A DNA stretch of 64,000 nucleotides from Phytohabitans aurantiacus (GTDB lineage Bacteria > Actinomycetota > Actinomycetes > Mycobacteriales > Micromonosporaceae), in NCBI RefSeq assembly GCF_027923225.1, contig NZ_BSDI01000027.1, forward strand, positions 22,310 through 86,309, read 5' to 3'. Of the stretch, positions 17,318 to 25,447 are shown piece after piece. The translations under genes and the position numbers were made by a program. The notes below the pieces were generated by a model that saw only the letters and a program-made list of their open reading frames with translations, had not been told where the DNA came from and did not search any database. Position 1 is the first letter of the stretch. The number at the start of each line of letters is the position of its first letter.

Positions 17318-18498
17318 GCCATCGCCTCCTTCGCGGTGTGTCGCAGCAGCCGCTCATCCAGATCCAGGAAGGTCAGTGGCCCCAGCGTGCCGGCTGCGGC
17401 GGCGGTGAGCGCGTCGCGTAGTGAGGCGCGGGTGACCGGGCGGCCGCCGAGCCCGGCCACGACGGTGTGGACGGTCCGGCCCGCCACCGGCAGCGCGGCG
17501 GCGAGGTCGGCGGTGACGATGCCGCCGACGCCGGGGGCGAATGCCCGTTCCAGAACGACAATCCGTTTGGCGTCGCCGATGGCCCCGGCGATAGCCGCGG
17601 CCGGGAACGGCCGGAACGCCGTCAGTCCCAGCACGCCGAGCGGGACGCCGTCGACCCGCATCTCGTCCACTGTGTCCTTCAGCGTGCCCAGCACCGATCC
17701 GAGGGCGATCACGACGGTATCCGCGTCGGTGCAGCGGTAAGGCGAGACCAGCCCGGCGACCGGCCGTCCGAACGTCGCCCGGAACTCCGTCGCGAGCGTC
17801 GCGATACGGGCCAGGGCCGCGAGTTGGGTGGCGTGAGCCAGGTATCGCACTTCCGTGAACGCCTCCGGCCCCACCATGGCGCCGATCGTCACCGGGTCGT
17901 CGGGGTCGAGCAGTTGGCGCGGCTGGAAGCGTGGCAGGTACCGGTCGACCTCCGTGGCGCCGGGTAGCTCGACGGACTCGACCGCGTGTGTGAGCACGAA
18001 CCCGTCCATGCACACCATGACAGGCGTGGACAGCTCCTCGGCCAGCCGGAACGCCAGCACGTGCAGGTCCGCGGCGGCCTGGTTGTCCTCGGCGTAGAGC
18101 TGGATCCAGCCGCAGTCGCGCTGGCTCATCGCGTCGCTGTGGTCGTTCCAGATGTTGATCGGCGCGCCGATTGCCCGGTTCGCCACCGTCATGACGATCG
18201 GCAGCCCGAGCCCGGAGGCGTTGTACAGCGCCTCGGCCATGTACAGCAGGCCCTGGCTGGCCGTGGCCGTATAGGCGCGCGCCCCGGCCGCGCTGGCCCC
18301 GATCGCCACCGACATCGCGGCGAACTCGCTCTCCACGTTGACGAACTCGCACGGCGCGAGCCGGCCGGATTTCACCAGCGCCGACAGCGCCTCGACGATG
18401 TGCGTCTGCGGCGAGATGGGATAGGCACAGACCACCTGCGGCCGGCAGCGGGCGACGGTCTCGGCGACCGCGCGCGACCCTTCGATTTGGCTACGCAT
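17314..18498 (-). CDS. 2-oxoacid:ferredoxin oxidoreductase alpha subunit
   Basis: A 394-residue alpha subunit with the N-terminal pyrimidine-binding domain (AYPISPQTHIVEAL, FVNVESEFAAMSVAIGASA) and a C-terminal transketolase-like domain ending in a LERAFAPGVGG element. The YPITPQT-like motif is present as YPISPQT. It contains no Fe-S cysteines, as expected for alpha. It overlaps the gamma gene by 8 bp at its start and the beta gene at its stop. Confidence 0.9.
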   Translation of the reverse strand: MRSQIEGSRAVAETVARCRPQVVCAYPISPQTHIVEALSALVKSGRLAPCEFVNVESEFAAMSVAIGASAAGARAYTATASQGLLYMAEALYNASGLGLPIVMTVANRAIGAPINIWNDHSDAMSQRDCGWIQLYAEDNQAAADLHVLAFRLAEELSTPVMVCMDGFVLTHAVESVELPGATEVDRYLPRFQPRQLLDPDDPVTIGAMVGPEAFTEVRYLAHATQLAALARIATLATEFRATFGRPVAGLVSPYRCTDADTVVIALGSVLGTLKDTVDEMRVDGVPLGVLGLTAFRPFPAAAIAGAIGDAKRIVVLERAFAPGVGGIVTADLAAALPVAGRTVHTVVAGLGGRPVTRASLRDALTAAAAGTLGPLTFLDLDERLLRHTAKEAMA

Positions 18499-19057
18499 GG
18501 GAGCGCTCCTTCAGCTGTGCGTGCACGAGGTGGTACGCCTCGGCCGCGGCGGCCACGTTCGCGGTACCGAGCAGGCCGGGGAACCGCTGGCCGATCGCCT
18601 CCACGACGGCCGCCAGCGGCACCAGGTGACACAGGGCGGCCAGGCCGCCGAGCAGCGCGGCGTTGGGCAGCGGCCGGCCCACGTGCGCGCGGGCGAGCTC
18701 GCTGGCCGGGACCGTGAAGATCCGGCCGTCGTACCCGGCGAGGCCGAGCTCCGCCACGGTCCGGCCGGAGTTGACCAGCACCTGGCCGTCGTCGGCGAGC
18801 CCGGCGAGAACGTCGGTCTGGCGGAGCAGTGTGACGTCCTGCACGACGATCGCGTCCGGGCGTAACACCGGCTCACGCAGGCGGATCGGGCGTTCGGCGA
18901 TCCGGCAGAACGCCACGACCGGCGCCCCGGTCCGCTCGGAGCCGAAGCTGGGAAACGCCTGCGCGTACCGTCCAGTGTGGAACGCAGCTACCGACAGGAG
19001 CTCGGCGGCGGTGACCACGCCCTGGCCGCCGCGGCCGTGGATGCGCACCTCGAACAT
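18491..19057 (-). CDS. 2-oxoacid:ferredoxin oxidoreductase gamma subunit
   Basis: A 188-residue gamma subunit with the family opening MFEVRIHGRGGQGVVTAAELL and PSFGSERTGAPV, which form the CoA-binding domain. It is the first oxidoreductase gene of the minus-strand operon and starts 10 bp after the transhydrogenase beta gene, so redox balancing and pyruvate oxidation are probably cotranscribed. Confidence 0.9.
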   Translation of the reverse strand: MFEVRIHGRGGQGVVTAAELLSVAAFHTGRYAQAFPSFGSERTGAPVVAFCRIAERPIRLREPVLRPDAIVVQDVTLLRQTDVLAGLADDGQVLVNSGRTVAELGLAGYDGRIFTVPASELARAHVGRPLPNAALLGGLAALCHLVPLAAVVEAIGQRFPGLLGTANVAAAAEAYHLVHAQLKERSHA

Positions 19058-19066
19058 GGCGACCTC

Positions 19067-20464
19067 CTAGCCGACGAGGGTCTTGACGGCGGCGGTCAGC
19101 GCGGTGAGGCCGGCACGGGCGTCGGCGAACAGCATCGCCGTCTTCGGATCGGTGTACAGCTCGTTGTCGATGCCGGCGTAGCCGTGCCCCATCGAACGCT
19201 TGATGACGATGACGGTGGAGGCGCGATCGACGTCGAGGATCGGCATACCGGAGATCGCGGTGCCGGGCCGACGGGCTGCGGGGTTGGTCACGTCGTTGGC
19301 GCCCACCACGAGAGCCACGTCGGCCTGCGGCAGCTCGGCGTTGGCCTGCTCCAGCTCGAGCATCTGCGTGTAGGGCACGTTCGCCTCGGCGAGCAGCACG
19401 TTCATGTGCCCGGGCATCCGTCCGGCGACCGGGTGGATGGCGTAACCGACCTCGGTGCCGCGGGAGGCGAGCAGTTCGGCGAGCTCCCGCATGGCGTGCT
19501 GCGCCTGCGCGGCCGCCAGCCCGTAACCGGGTACGACGATCACCTTGCGCGCGTACGCGAGCTGGATCGCCGCGTCGTCCGCCTGGATCGCGCGCACCGC
19601 CGCGTTAGCCCCGGCGCCCGTCGCCGGCTCGTCGCCCGTGCCGAAGCCGCCGAGCAGGATCGCGCCCAGCGAGCGGTTCATCGCCGCGGCCATGAGCCCG
19701 GTGAGTATGGCGCCGGAGGCGCCGACCAGCGCACCCGCGACGATGAGCACGTTGCTGTCCACCACGAAACCAGCCATCGCGACCGCCGTGCCGGTGCACG
19801 CGTTGAGCAACGAGATCACCACTGGTGCGTCGGCGCCGCCGATCGGCAGCACCAGCAGCACGCCGGCGGCCAGGACCGCCACGGCCAGGATCGCCAGGGC
19901 CACGCCGCCGCCGGATCCGGCGAGGAGCAGGCCGGCGCAGACCGCCGCCGCGACGGCGAGGCCACCGCCGAGCACCCGGGCGCCGCGGACCAGTACCGGA
20001 CGTCCGGGGACCAGGCCCTGGAGCTTCCCGGCGGCCACGAGCGATCCGGCGAACGTCACCGCGCCGATGACCAGGTCCAGCACCGCCGGTACCCGGACCG
20101 ACGCGCCCGCCGCGGGCGGCGCGAGCTCGGGTACGGCCACCAGCGCCGCCGCCCCGCCACCGACCGCGTTGAACACGCTGACAAGCTGGGGCATGGCGGT
20201 CATCGGTACGGCGCGCGCTGCGGCCCATCCGGCGCCGGTGCCGACGGCGGTGCCGGCGATCATGATGGTCCAGCCCAGTGCGGTACCGCCGCCGGAGTCG
20301 ACGACCAGCAGCAGGGTGGCGGCCATGGCGACGGCCATCCCGGCGATCGACACGCGGTTGCCCCGGCGCGCGGTCGCGGGGGAGTTCATCAGGTGCAGGC
20401 CGGCCACGAAGAGCACGGCGGCGGCGAGATAAGCCAGCCGAACAACGGTGTCCACTGTGCTCAT
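19067..20464 (-). CDS. pntB: NAD(P) transhydrogenase beta subunit
   Basis: A 465-residue subunit with about eight N-terminal membrane helices forming the proton channel and a C-terminal NADP(H)-binding domain III (VPGYGLAAAQAQHAMREL, HPVAGRMPGHMNVLLAEA, VIVIKRSMGHGYAG). Proton-translocating transhydrogenase exchanges hydride between NADH and NADP+ coupled to the proton gradient. The ATG at 20464 overlaps the preceding gene's stop. Placement beside NADP-linked redox genes fits an NAD(P)H-balancing role. Confidence 0.93.
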   Translation of the reverse strand: MSTVDTVVRLAYLAAAVLFVAGLHLMNSPATARRGNRVSIAGMAVAMAATLLLVVDSGGGTALGWTIMIAGTAVGTGAGWAAARAVPMTAMPQLVSVFNAVGGGAAALVAVPELAPPAAGASVRVPAVLDLVIGAVTFAGSLVAAGKLQGLVPGRPVLVRGARVLGGGLAVAAAVCAGLLLAGSGGGVALAILAVAVLAAGVLLVLPIGGADAPVVISLLNACTGTAVAMAGFVVDSNVLIVAGALVGASGAILTGLMAAAMNRSLGAILLGGFGTGDEPATGAGANAAVRAIQADDAAIQLAYARKVIVVPGYGLAAAQAQHAMRELAELLASRGTEVGYAIHPVAGRMPGHMNVLLAEANVPYTQMLELEQANAELPQADVALVVGANDVTNPAARRPGTAISGMPILDVDRASTVIVIKRSMGHGYAGIDNELYTDPKTAMLFADARAGLTALTAAVKTLVG

Positions 20465-20751
20465 CGCTGGCTCCCGGGGCGGAACATGCCGAGCATCCGG
20501 TCGGTCACCACGTACCCGCCGACCACGTTCATGGCGGCGAACGCGGTTGCCAGGAAGCCGACGGCGTACTCGGCGGCGGTACCGGCCACGGCCGTCACCA
20601 GCAGCGCGCCGGCGAGGATGACGCCATGGATGGCGTTGGTGGCGGACATCAGGGGCGTGTGCAGGGTGGCCGGGACCTTGCCGATAACCTCGATCCCGAC
20701 CAGCAGGCCGAGGACGAAGACGCTCAAGGCGGCCAGCAGTCCGGCGCTCAC
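20461..20751 (-). CDS. pntAB: NAD(P) transhydrogenase alpha subunit, membrane part
   Basis: A 96-residue protein with three hydrophobic helices (FVLGLLVGIEVIGKVPATLH, the TPLMSATNAIHGVILAGAL region, and FLATAFAAMNVVGGYVVTDRM). It corresponds to domain II of the transhydrogenase alpha chain, encoded separately as in other three-gene transhydrogenases. Start and stop overlap the neighbouring genes by 4 bp each. Confidence 0.92.
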   Translation of the reverse strand: MSAGLLAALSVFVLGLLVGIEVIGKVPATLHTPLMSATNAIHGVILAGALLVTAVAGTAAEYAVGFLATAFAAMNVVGGYVVTDRMLGMFRPGSQR

Positions 20752-21887
20752 GGCGTCGCTCCCTTCCGGACAGATCCCTTGTGGACGATCCGGCCGCCGT
20801 GGGTGACGACGACGCCGGCCTGGATCTCATCGGCGAGGTCGATGGCCACGACCCCGTCCCGCACCAGGTGCCGCAGCAACGCCACGACGTTGCGCGAGTA
20901 CGCGCGCGACGCCGCACCCGGCACCGTCGCGGCCAGGTTGCCAGCGCCGACGACGATGACCCCCTCGTCCGTGACCACAGTGGTGTCCGGCAGGGAGAGC
21001 GACACGTTCCCGCCGCGCGGCCCGGCGGCCAGGTCGACCACCACCGAGCCTGGCGCCATCGCCTTGACCGCGTCGTCGTCGAGCAGCACCGGCGGCCGGT
21101 GGCCCGGCACCAGCGCCGTGGTCAGCACGATGTCGTGCCGCGCCACGTGCGCGGCCAGGGCGGCCCGCTCGGCATCCTGCTCGCCGGTGGCCAGCGCCCG
21201 GGCGTAGCCGCCCGCGGCAGCGCCCCCGGCGGGCGCGGCGATCTCAAGAAAGGTAGCGCCGACGGAGACGACCTCGGTCCGCGACTCCGGCCGGATGTCG
21301 TACCCGGACACGACCGCGCCGAGACGTCGCGCGGTCGCCATGGCCTGCAGTCCGGCTACACCCGCGCCGAGCACCAGCACGCGGGCCGGCGGCGCCGCAC
21401 CGGCCGCGGTCACCAGCATCGGCAGGTAGCCGCCGAACGCGTTCGCGGCCACCAGCACCGCCTTGTACCCGGCCACGTTCGCCTGCGACGTCAACGCGTC
21501 CATGCCCTGCACGCGCGAGATGCGCCGCGGCAGGCCCTCGAAGGTGACGGCCGTGACGCCGTGTCCGGCTAGGCTGCCGGCGTACGCGCGGTCGTCGATC
21601 GCGTCGAGCAGGCCGATGAGCGCCTGCCCGGCGCGCAATTGGCCTTCGCCGGGCCGGCCCACCACCGCCAGCACGTCCGCGCGGGCCAGCGCCTCGGCGT
21701 CGGTCACCACCTCGGCGCCGGCGACGGCGTACGCCTCGTCGGAGAAGTGGGCCGCGGCGCCGGCGCCGGCCTGCACAAGCACGGTGACACCGTCGGCGCA
21801 CAGGCCGCGCACGTCGACGGGGACCAGCGCGACACGCCGTTCCACGAGGGCGGTCTCGCGCGGTACGCCAACCGTCAAGGTCACCAT
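20748..21887 (-). CDS. pntAA: NAD(P) transhydrogenase alpha subunit, NAD-binding part
   Basis: A 379-residue soluble domain I that binds NAD(H), related to alanine dehydrogenase. The N-terminus VGVPRETALVERRVALVP and the nucleotide motif VLVLGAGVAGLQAMATARRLG are characteristic. The start at 21887 follows AAGGAGCCGAG. It is the first gene of a seven-gene minus-strand run through pntAB, pntB, por gamma-alpha-beta and the GltD-type gene. Its promoter region is shared with the divergent GAPDH gene and carries DevR-type boxes. Confidence 0.92.
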   Translation of the reverse strand: MVTLTVGVPRETALVERRVALVPVDVRGLCADGVTVLVQAGAGAAAHFSDEAYAVAGAEVVTDAEALARADVLAVVGRPGEGQLRAGQALIGLLDAIDDRAYAGSLAGHGVTAVTFEGLPRRISRVQGMDALTSQANVAGYKAVLVAANAFGGYLPMLVTAAGAAPPARVLVLGAGVAGLQAMATARRLGAVVSGYDIRPESRTEVVSVGATFLEIAAPAGGAAAGGYARALATGEQDAERAALAAHVARHDIVLTTALVPGHRPPVLLDDDAVKAMAPGSVVVDLAAGPRGGNVSLSLPDTTVVTDEGVIVVGAGNLAATVPGAASRAYSRNVVALLRHLVRDGVVAIDLADEIQAGVVVTHGGRIVHKGSVRKGATP

Positions 21888-21945
21888 CTCGGCTCCTTCC
21901 GCATGCTCGTCCTCCACGCTGCCCTTGCCCGCGCTCCGGCCGGCA

Positions 21946-21981
21946 GGGCCGTGCGGGACCTGGTGACGGGACCTTCGCCCC
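21946..21981. promoter_or_regulatory. DevR/DosR-type box pair in divergent pntAA/GAPDH region
   Basis: GGGACCTTCGCCCC at 21968-21981 is the stronger site. A degenerate copy beginning GGGCC lies exactly 22 bp before it at 21946. The strong box is centred about 55 bp before the GAPDH ATG. The region could drive both GAPDH and the seven-gene transhydrogenase/oxidoreductase operon. Confidence 0.7.
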
Positions 21982-22029
21982 TGGAGCGACCGGGAGCGCG
22001 GGCACACGCTCGGACATGGAGGTGGACTC

Positions 22030-23043
22030 ATGAACTACCGGATCGCGATCAACGGGTTCGGCCGGATCGGCCGCGCCTACCTGCGTTGCCTGCTGGAGCG
22101 GGGCCTTGTCGACCACGGCTTCGAGGTGGTCGGTGTCAACGACCTGTGGCCGGCGGAGACGCTGGCGCAGCTACTGGCGTACGACTCGACGTTCGGTCCG
22201 CTGGACAGCGAAGTCGTCATCGAGGACGACGCACTGCTGCTCGGTGGCCGGCGCATCGCCATGTTCCGCGAGCGGGAGCCGGAGCGGCTGCCGTGGGCGG
22301 AGTTGGGCGTCGACCTGGTCATCGAGGCGACCGGCCGGCTCCGGACCCGCGACGCCGCGGCCGCGCACCTCAAGGCCGGCGCCCAGCGAGTGCTGATCAG
22401 CGCGCCGGGCAAAGAGGTCGACGCGACGATCGTGCTCGGCGTCAACGAGTCGATCTACGACCCGATCCGGCACCAGGTGCTGTCCGCGGCCTCGTGCACG
22501 ACCAACTGCGCCGCGCCGATGGTGAAGGTGCTCAACGACGCCTTCGGTATCAGCCGCGGCTACCTGACGACCGTGCACGCGTACACCAACGACCAGGCGG
22601 TCCTGGACGGGCCGCACAAGGACCTGCGCCGCGCCCGCTCCGCCGCCGTCAACATCATCCCCACCAGCACCGGCGCCGCGCGGGCGATCGGCCTGGTGCT
22701 GCCGGAGCTGGCTGGCCGGCTGGACGGCGTAGCGCTGCGGGTACCGGTCGAAGACGGCTCGATCGTGGACCTGACCTGCGAACTGCGCCAGCCGGCCACC
22801 GCGGCGGAGGTGAACACGGCGTTCGCGGCGGCCGAACGCGGCGACCTCGGTGGCGTGCTGCGCTACTCCGAGCGACCGCTGGTCTCCCGCGACATCGTCG
22901 GCGACCCGGCCTCATGCGTCTTCGACGCCGGCCTCACCCAGTCCGACGGCACCCTGGTCAAGGTCTTCGGCTGGTACGACAACGAGTGGGGCTACACCAG
23001 CCGGCTGGTCGATCTGACCGCACTCATCGCCCGCCAGGGGTGA
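22030..23043 (+). CDS. gap: Glyceraldehyde-3-phosphate dehydrogenase, type I
   Basis: A 337-residue glycolytic GAPDH with an intact Rossmann start (INGFGRIGRAYLR), D38 consistent with NAD preference, catalytic C156 in SAASCTTNC and H183 in TVHAYTNDQ, and the conserved WYDNEWGY near the end. A GGAGGTGG ribosome binding site precedes the ATG. It is probably not the only GAPDH of the genome; its place in the island suggests a copy induced with fermentation genes. Confidence 0.95.
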   Translation: MNYRIAINGFGRIGRAYLRCLLERGLVDHGFEVVGVNDLWPAETLAQLLAYDSTFGPLDSEVVIEDDALLLGGRRIAMFREREPERLPWAELGVDLVIEATGRLRTRDAAAAHLKAGAQRVLISAPGKEVDATIVLGVNESIYDPIRHQVLSAASCTTNCAAPMVKVLNDAFGISRGYLTTVHAYTNDQAVLDGPHKDLRRARSAAVNIIPTSTGAARAIGLVLPELAGRLDGVALRVPVEDGSIVDLTCELRQPATAAEVNTAFAAAERGDLGGVLRYSERPLVSRDIVGDPASCVFDAGLTQSDGTLVKVFGWYDNEWGYTSRLVDLTALIARQG

Positions 23044-23069
23044 CCCACAGCGAACAGGAGGTGGTCCCC

Positions 23070-23345
23070 GTGACACACGCACGCCGGTGGACCGTCGACA
23101 TCTACATCGACGAGCATGAAGACGAGCGGCGGACCCGCGCCGAGGCACGACTGATCAACCAGGATCGGGTCGGTGTCGCCGGAGTCGGCCTCGCCCGCCG
23201 CAACCCGGTCGACCCGGAGGTGCCGGAGATCGGTGACGAGCTGGCTGTGTCCCGCGCGCTGTCCGACCTGGCTCACCAACTGCTGGACGCCGCCGCCGGC
23301 GACATCGAGCAGCTCACGCACGACCGGCCGAGGCTGCCGGGCTGA
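23070..23345 (+). CDS. DUF1876 family protein (Rv1738-like)
   Basis: A 91-residue DUF1876 protein (RRWTVDIYIDEHEDERRTRAEARL, GVGLARRNPVDPEVPEIGDE). The mycobacterial homologue Rv1738 is strongly DosR-induced and resembles ribosome hibernation factors in fold; its exact role is unsettled. GTG at 23070 is chosen because it follows ACAGGAGGTGG at good spacing. It lies 26 bp after GAPDH and is likely cotranscribed with it. Confidence 0.87.
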   Translation: MTHARRWTVDIYIDEHEDERRTRAEARLINQDRVGVAGVGLARRNPVDPEVPEIGDELAVSRALSDLAHQLLDAAAGDIEQLTHDRPRLPG

Positions 23346-23359
23346 CCGGTCCGGCAACC

Positions 23360-23373
23360 GGGACCTTGGTCCC
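23360..23373 (+). promoter_or_regulatory. DevR/DosR-type box upstream of hsp20-hydrogenase operon
   Basis: GGGACCTTGGTCCC is palindromic except for its two central bases. It is centred about 65 bp before the hsp20 ATG, which predicts a start point about 23 nt upstream of that ATG. It begins 15 bp after the DUF1876 stop and is probably the main promoter of the hydrogenase operon. Confidence 0.85.
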
Positions 23374-23431
23374 TACTCACTCCACCGCGCCCGATGTCGG
23401 ATGGAAGTGGAAGGACCACAAGGAGGTCGCG

Positions 23432-23866
23432 ATGTCCACACTCACAAGGTTCCGTTCCGGAGCACTCACGCCGTTCGACTGGAGCGGGCTGTCGCTGTTC
23501 CCGTTCCTCTCCCCGAGCATCCGGCTCGAGGAGTTCCTCGAGGGCGACACCTACACCATCCGGGCCGAGCTGCCGGGGATCGACCCCGCGCACGACCTGA
23601 GCGTGATGGTGGCCGAGGGCGAACTGCGGCTGCACGCGGAGCGGCTGACCAAGCGGGAAGAGAAGACCCGGTCCGAGTTCCACTACGGCACCCTGTACCG
23701 CGGCATCCCCCTGCCCGTGGGCGCCAAGCTCGACACCGTCACGGCCGAGTACGCCGACGGCATCCTCACGATCAAGATGCTCGTGGGGGAGCCGGAGAAG
23801 CTCGGCAAGACGATCCCGGTGACCGTCGTTCCGGCCAAGGCCGGCAAGAAGGTCGCTGAGAAGTAG
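23432..23866 (+). CDS. Hsp20/alpha-crystallin family chaperone (copy 2)
   Basis: A 144-residue small heat-shock protein with the alpha-crystallin motifs TYTIRAELPGIDP, FHYGTLYRGIPLP and YADGILTIKM, resembling mycobacterial HspX more closely than copy 1 does. AGGAGG lies 5 nt before the ATG. It is the first gene of the hydrogenase transcription unit, 16 bp before hyhB, so the chaperone and hydrogenase are likely co-expressed. Confidence 0.92.
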   Translation: MSTLTRFRSGALTPFDWSGLSLFPFLSPSIRLEEFLEGDTYTIRAELPGIDPAHDLSVMVAEGELRLHAERLTKREEKTRSEFHYGTLYRGIPLPVGAKLDTVTAEYADGILTIKMLVGEPEKLGKTIPVTVVPAKAGKKVAEK

Positions 23867-23882
23867 TCCGGAAGGGAGCACG

Positions 23883-24977
23883 ATGGCCGCGCTGCTGACG
23901 TCCCTGGATTCCCTGGTCGCCGCGCTTCGGGCGGACCGGCGCCAGGTCATCGGGCCGACGGTCCGCGACGGGGCCATCGTGCTCGCCGAGCTGGACTCGG
24001 CACGGCAACTTCCCTACGGCTGGGGCGTGCGGGTGGCGCCGGGCGGCTACCGGTTGCGCGAGCGTGCCGACCGGGCCGCCTTTGGCCACTCCGCCGGCCC
24101 GCAGTCGTGGAAGGCGTACCTGCACCCGCCACGCACCGAGCTGTGGAGCACGCGGCGCGGCGAGTCCCCTGCGGAGCCCGACGAGCCGCCGCCGCGGTAC
24201 GCCTTCCTGGGCGTGCGCCCGTGCGACCTGCGCGCCATCGGGGTGCTCGACCGGGTGCTCGGCCAGGGCAAGTATCCCAGCGTCCGGTACGCCGCGCGCC
24301 GGGCGGCCACCTTCATCGTGGCCGTCAACTGCACCGAGCCGGGCGAGGCGTGCTTCTGTGTGAGCGCCGGCGGTGGGCCGAAGGCCGCGGCCGGATACGA
24401 CCTCGTCCTGACCGAGCTGATCGGCGCGGACACGGTGCGGTACGTGGTGGAGGCTGGTTCGGAAAAGGGCGAGCGCCTGCTATCCACACTGGACACCTAT
24501 CCCGCGGACGCCGCCACGGCGGAGGCGTCCGCGGCGGTCGACGCGGCCGCCGGCCGGATGGGACGGGCATTGCCGCCCGGTGACCTGCGGGCACTGATCG
24601 CAGAGAAGCGGGACGCCGCCCACTGGGACGACGTGGCCAGCCGCTGCCTGTCCTGCGCGAACTGCACCATGGTCTGCCCGACCTGCTTCTGCACCACCGT
24701 GGAGGACACCACGGACCTGACGGGCGAGGTGGCGGGCCGCTGGCAGCGCTGGGACTCCTGCTTCGACCCCGACTTCTCATACCTGCACGGGGGAGCGGTG
24801 CGCACCTCCACCCGCTCCCGGTACCGGCAGTGGCTCAGTCACAAGGTGGGGACCTGGCACGACCAGTTCGGGGAGGCCGGCTGTGTCGGCTGTGGACGGT
24901 GTGTCGCGTGGTGCCCGGTCGGCATCGACCTGACCGCCGAACTGGCGGCACTCGCATCCGAGGAGACAGCATCGTGA
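23883..24977 (+). CDS. hyhB: Group 3b-like [NiFe] hydrogenase, Fe-S subunit (HyhB-like)
   Basis: A 364-residue iron-sulfur protein with two C-terminal [4Fe-4S] motifs, CLSCANCTMVCP and CVGCGRCVAWCP, and a cysteine-containing central region (FLGVRPCDLRAIGVLD). It belongs to the family shared by sulfhydrogenase beta subunits and anaerobic sulfite reductase AsrA; direct linkage to [NiFe] subunits settles the assignment. It would relay electrons between the small subunit and the flavin subunit. Downstream genes follow with 1-4 bp overlaps. Confidence 0.88.
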   Translation: MAALLTSLDSLVAALRADRRQVIGPTVRDGAIVLAELDSARQLPYGWGVRVAPGGYRLRERADRAAFGHSAGPQSWKAYLHPPRTELWSTRRGESPAEPDEPPPRYAFLGVRPCDLRAIGVLDRVLGQGKYPSVRYAARRAATFIVAVNCTEPGEACFCVSAGGGPKAAAGYDLVLTELIGADTVRYVVEAGSEKGERLLSTLDTYPADAATAEASAAVDAAAGRMGRALPPGDLRALIAEKRDAAHWDDVASRCLSCANCTMVCPTCFCTTVEDTTDLTGEVAGRWQRWDSCFDPDFSYLHGGAVRTSTRSRYRQWLSHKVGTWHDQFGEAGCVGCGRCVAWCPVGIDLTAELAALASEETAS

Positions 24978-25447
24978 TGGCGCCCCGCGATCTGCTCGCC
25001 GAGCACCCGTTCCTGGCCGGCCTGGAACCGCGCTGGCTCGATAACCTCGCCGAGCACGCCCACCCCGTGTACCGCAACCGCCAGCACAGGCTGTTCGCCG
25101 TTGGCGGCAGCGCCCGCCACTTCTGGCTGATCCGCTCCGGACTTGTCGTCCTGGACATCCATGCTCCCGGCCGCGGAGACGTGGTCGTGGAGAGCATCGG
25201 CGCCGGAGCCGTGTTGGGCTGGTCGTGGCTGTTCTCGCCGTACCGATGGAGTTTCGGGGCGGTCGTCGTCGAAGCGATCCAAGCGATCGAGTTCGAGGCG
25301 GCGCCCGTCCGGCGGCTGATGGCCGTCGATCCGGGGCTGTCCGCGGAGTTGACCGGGCGGTTCATGCGGGTCGTGGTCGAACGCCTTCAGGCCACCCGGG
25401 TGCGCCTGCTCGACCTCTACGGGTTTCCGACCGGGGCCAAGCCATGA
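24977..25447 (+). CDS. Cyclic nucleotide-binding-domain protein in hydrogenase operon
   Basis: A 156-residue protein with a CRP/FNR-type beta-barrel (residues about 8-115; HPFLAGLEPRWLDNLAEHA, then ESIGAGAVLGWSWLFSPYRW) and a helix, but no DNA-binding helix-turn-helix. It is therefore a stand-alone sensor domain. The canonical cNMP phosphate-binding arginine is not obvious, so the ligand is unknown. Start ATG 24977 overlaps the hyhB stop; GTG 24974 is an alternative. Its position between hyhB and hyhG suggests it modulates the hydrogenase complex. Confidence 0.82.
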   Translation: MAPRDLLAEHPFLAGLEPRWLDNLAEHAHPVYRNRQHRLFAVGGSARHFWLIRSGLVVLDIHAPGRGDVVVESIGAGAVLGWSWLFSPYRWSFGAVVVEAIQAIEFEAAPVRRLMAVDPGLSAELTGRFMRVVVERLQATRVRLLDLYGFPTGAKP

